Assembly (NCBI GenBank): GCA_014381165.1
Contig: JACMIM010000293.1
Coordinates: forward strand, 1-7,421
DNA from: Roseiflexaceae bacterium
GTDB lineage: Bacteria > Chloroflexota > Chloroflexia > Chloroflexales > Roseiflexaceae
DNA length: 7,421 nucleotides
Direction: 5' to 3'
Below, piece by piece: positions 6,417 to 7,421 of the stretch (within the stretch, counting starts at the first letter, position 1; every line of letters starts with the position of its first letter). The position numbers were made by a program, and so were the translations under genes. The notes under the pieces are model-generated. The model had not been told where the DNA came from, searched no databases, and was given only the letters and a program-made list of their open reading frames with translations.

Positions 6417-6534
6417 GGGGCTAGGGGCTAGGGGCTGGGGTTCGCAAAGCTACTAAGAATACGTTATGATAAACAGCGATTTCTTAGTTGTTGTGTTCTG
6501 GGTTCCCTAGCCCCAGCCCCTAGTCCCTAGCCCC
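6417..6534. repeat. 24-bp inverted repeat in the divergent promoter region
   Basis: Arm 6417-6440 and arm 6511-6534 are reverse complements at 23 of 24 positions. Each arm is made of GGGGCTA-type heptamers: G4, two CTAGGGG units and CTGGGG on the left. The 70-nt spacer also has an inner 8-bp inverted pair, ACTAAGAA (6452-6459) with TTCTTAGT (6481-6488). The left arm covers about -20 to -43 of the predicted FHA-gene promoter and abuts the -35 of the candidate kinase promoter. The right arm lies in the kinase leader, ending 5 nt before its ATG. It may be an operator, or simply a palindromic low-complexity repeat. Confidence 0.85.
6441..6470 (+). promoter_or_regulatory. Weak candidate promoter of the Ser/Thr kinase gene
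   Basis: TTCGCA (6441-6446) and TATGAT (6465-6470) are 18 nt apart. The match is only moderate; other positions in the 218-nt intergenic region are possible. Confidence 0.35.
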
Positions 6535-6539
6535 CTCTT

Positions 6540-7421
6540 ATGACCAACCTCGCTGGGCGCCGCCTAGGCCGCTATCAAGTTCAAGAGCAGATCGGGCGCG
6601 GCGGCATGGCGAGCGTGTACAAAGCGCTTGACACCACGCTCCAGCGTATGGTTGCGCTTAAAGTGCTGGCCCCGTATCTCGCAGGCGATCCGGAGTTCGC
6701 CCAGCGCTTTGAGCGCGAGGCAATAACAGCTGCTAATCTCCACCATCCCAATATTGTGCTGATCTTCGATGTGGGCGAGCAGGAGGGTGTGCGCTATATC
6801 GCCATGGAGTTTATCGAGGGCCGCACACTGCATGCGGTGATCCAGGAGCGGGGCGCGCTCGGTATCAGCCCAGCAGTTAGCATTGTCGAAGGGGTTGGCG
6901 CGGCGCTCGACTATGCACACCAGCGCGGCGCGATCCACCGCGATGTCAAGCCGCATAACATCATGATTGATGTTGGCGGGCGCGTGCTGCTGACTGATTT
7001 TGGCATTGCCCAGTCCCCCGAGCGCGAAGGCGACGAGCGGCTGACCCGCGCTGGGGTATTCATGGGCACGCCAGAGTACATTTCGCCTGAGCAGGCTTCG
7101 GCATTGCGCCTAGATGGCCGTAGCGATTTGTACTCGTTGGGCATCACCACCTATGAGCTGATCACAGGCCGCACGCCATTCACCGGCGCGACCCCCAAGC
7201 TGATCGTGGCCCATGTGCAGGAGCCGCCACCACCGCCAAGCACGATCGACCCTGAACTGCCATGGGAACTCGATGCCGTGATCGCGCGCATTCTGGCCAA
7301 AAAGCCTGAGCATCGCTTTGACACCGCCAGCGCCTTTGCCGAGGCGCTGCGGATCGTGGCCCGCAAGCGCGGCTACGCTCCATCCAACCGCGCGCAGCTC
7401 GCCGCACTGCTCAAGCCCGCG
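6540..7421 (+). CDS. PknB-like serine/threonine protein kinase, 3'-truncated by window edge
   Basis: The first 294 residues of a bacterial Hanks-type kinase; the frame is open to the last base, so the gene continues outside. The catalytic domain is complete and apparently active: glycine loop IGRGGMASVY (18-27), VALK lysine K41, helix-C glutamate E60, catalytic loop HRDVKPHN (133-140) with D135 and N140, DFG 153-155, activation-loop end GTPEYISPEQ (176-185), D196 and the late arginine R259. The activation loop has T169 and T177 as possible autophosphorylation sites. Whether a membrane helix and sensor domain follow, as in PknB, cannot be seen. ATG 6540 is the only fitting start, 10 residues before the conserved RYQV entry. 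It has no Shine-Dalgarno, as the leader there is C-rich. The divergent FHA regulator is its natural candidate substrate or reader. Confidence 0.95.
   Translation, partial: MTNLAGRRLGRYQVQEQIGRGGMASVYKALDTTLQRMVALKVLAPYLAGDPEFAQRFEREAITAANLHHPNIVLIFDVGEQEGVRYIAMEFIEGRTLHAVIQERGALGISPAVSIVEGVGAALDYAHQRGAIHRDVKPHNIMIDVGGRVLLTDFGIAQSPEREGDERLTRAGVFMGTPEYISPEQASALRLDGRSDLYSLGITTYELITGRTPFTGATPKLIVAHVQEPPPPPSTIDPELPWELDAVIARILAKKPEHRFDTASAFAEALRIVARKRGYAPSNRAQLAALLKPA

Noticed and set aside
5845..6456. 203-codon plus-strand open frame
   Set aside because: Antisense to the FHA regulator, which has full domain motifs and a strong ribosome site.
6564..6956. 130-codon minus-strand open frame
   Set aside because: Antisense to the kinase catalytic domain; no recognisable motif.

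Overview
The window reads as chromosomal DNA of a GC-rich, filamentous-type Chloroflexota bacterium (Roseiflexus/Kouleothrix-like). This is inferred from three things: the gene families, the pairing of an FHA-winged-helix protein with a Ser/Thr kinase, and short intergenic repeats rich in palindromes of a kind I associate with that phylum. No database search was possible. There are no rRNA, tRNA or CRISPR loci and no transposase gene. Seven protein-coding genes are supported, one of them cut by the right edge.

Left part (1-2753). A 147-bp nested palindrome (39-185) lies beyond the 3' end of an AraC-family regulator with an N-terminal cupin-type domain (minus strand, about 196-1128). Divergent from it is a two-gene plus-strand operon: a four-helix DUF2269-like membrane protein (1259-1738) and a zinc-free, quinone-oxidoreductase-like MDR enzyme (1755-2753). 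The shared gap carries a good sigma70-type promoter for the regulator. The arrangement suggests, but does not prove, that the regulator controls the operon. A short out-of-frame coding remnant that resembles the C-terminus of another MDR enzyme follows at 2764-2829.

Middle part (2832-6321, all minus strand). In transcription order the genes are an FHA plus OmpR-type winged-helix regulator, aroA (EPSP synthase), a conserved protein built from two tandem copies of one domain, and a small SAM-dependent methyltransferase. The gaps hold two conspicuous repeat structures: an octamer array with an inverted arm between the FHA gene and aroA, and a 70-bp nested palindrome upstream of the methyltransferase.

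Right part (6322-7421). A PknB-like Ser/Thr kinase starts at 6540 and runs off the right end, divergent from the FHA regulator. The shared intergenic region holds an extended -10 promoter for the FHA gene, a weaker candidate for the kinase, and a 24-bp inverted repeat (23/24 matches) built from GGGGCTA-type units.

The most interesting possibility is a one-kinase/one-regulator phosphosignalling pair. The kinase would phosphorylate threonines, the FHA domain would read phosphothreonine, and the winged helix would act on DNA, perhaps at the inverted repeat between the two genes and perhaps on the downstream aroA operon. The domain content and sites are visible in the sequence; the regulatory link is inference.
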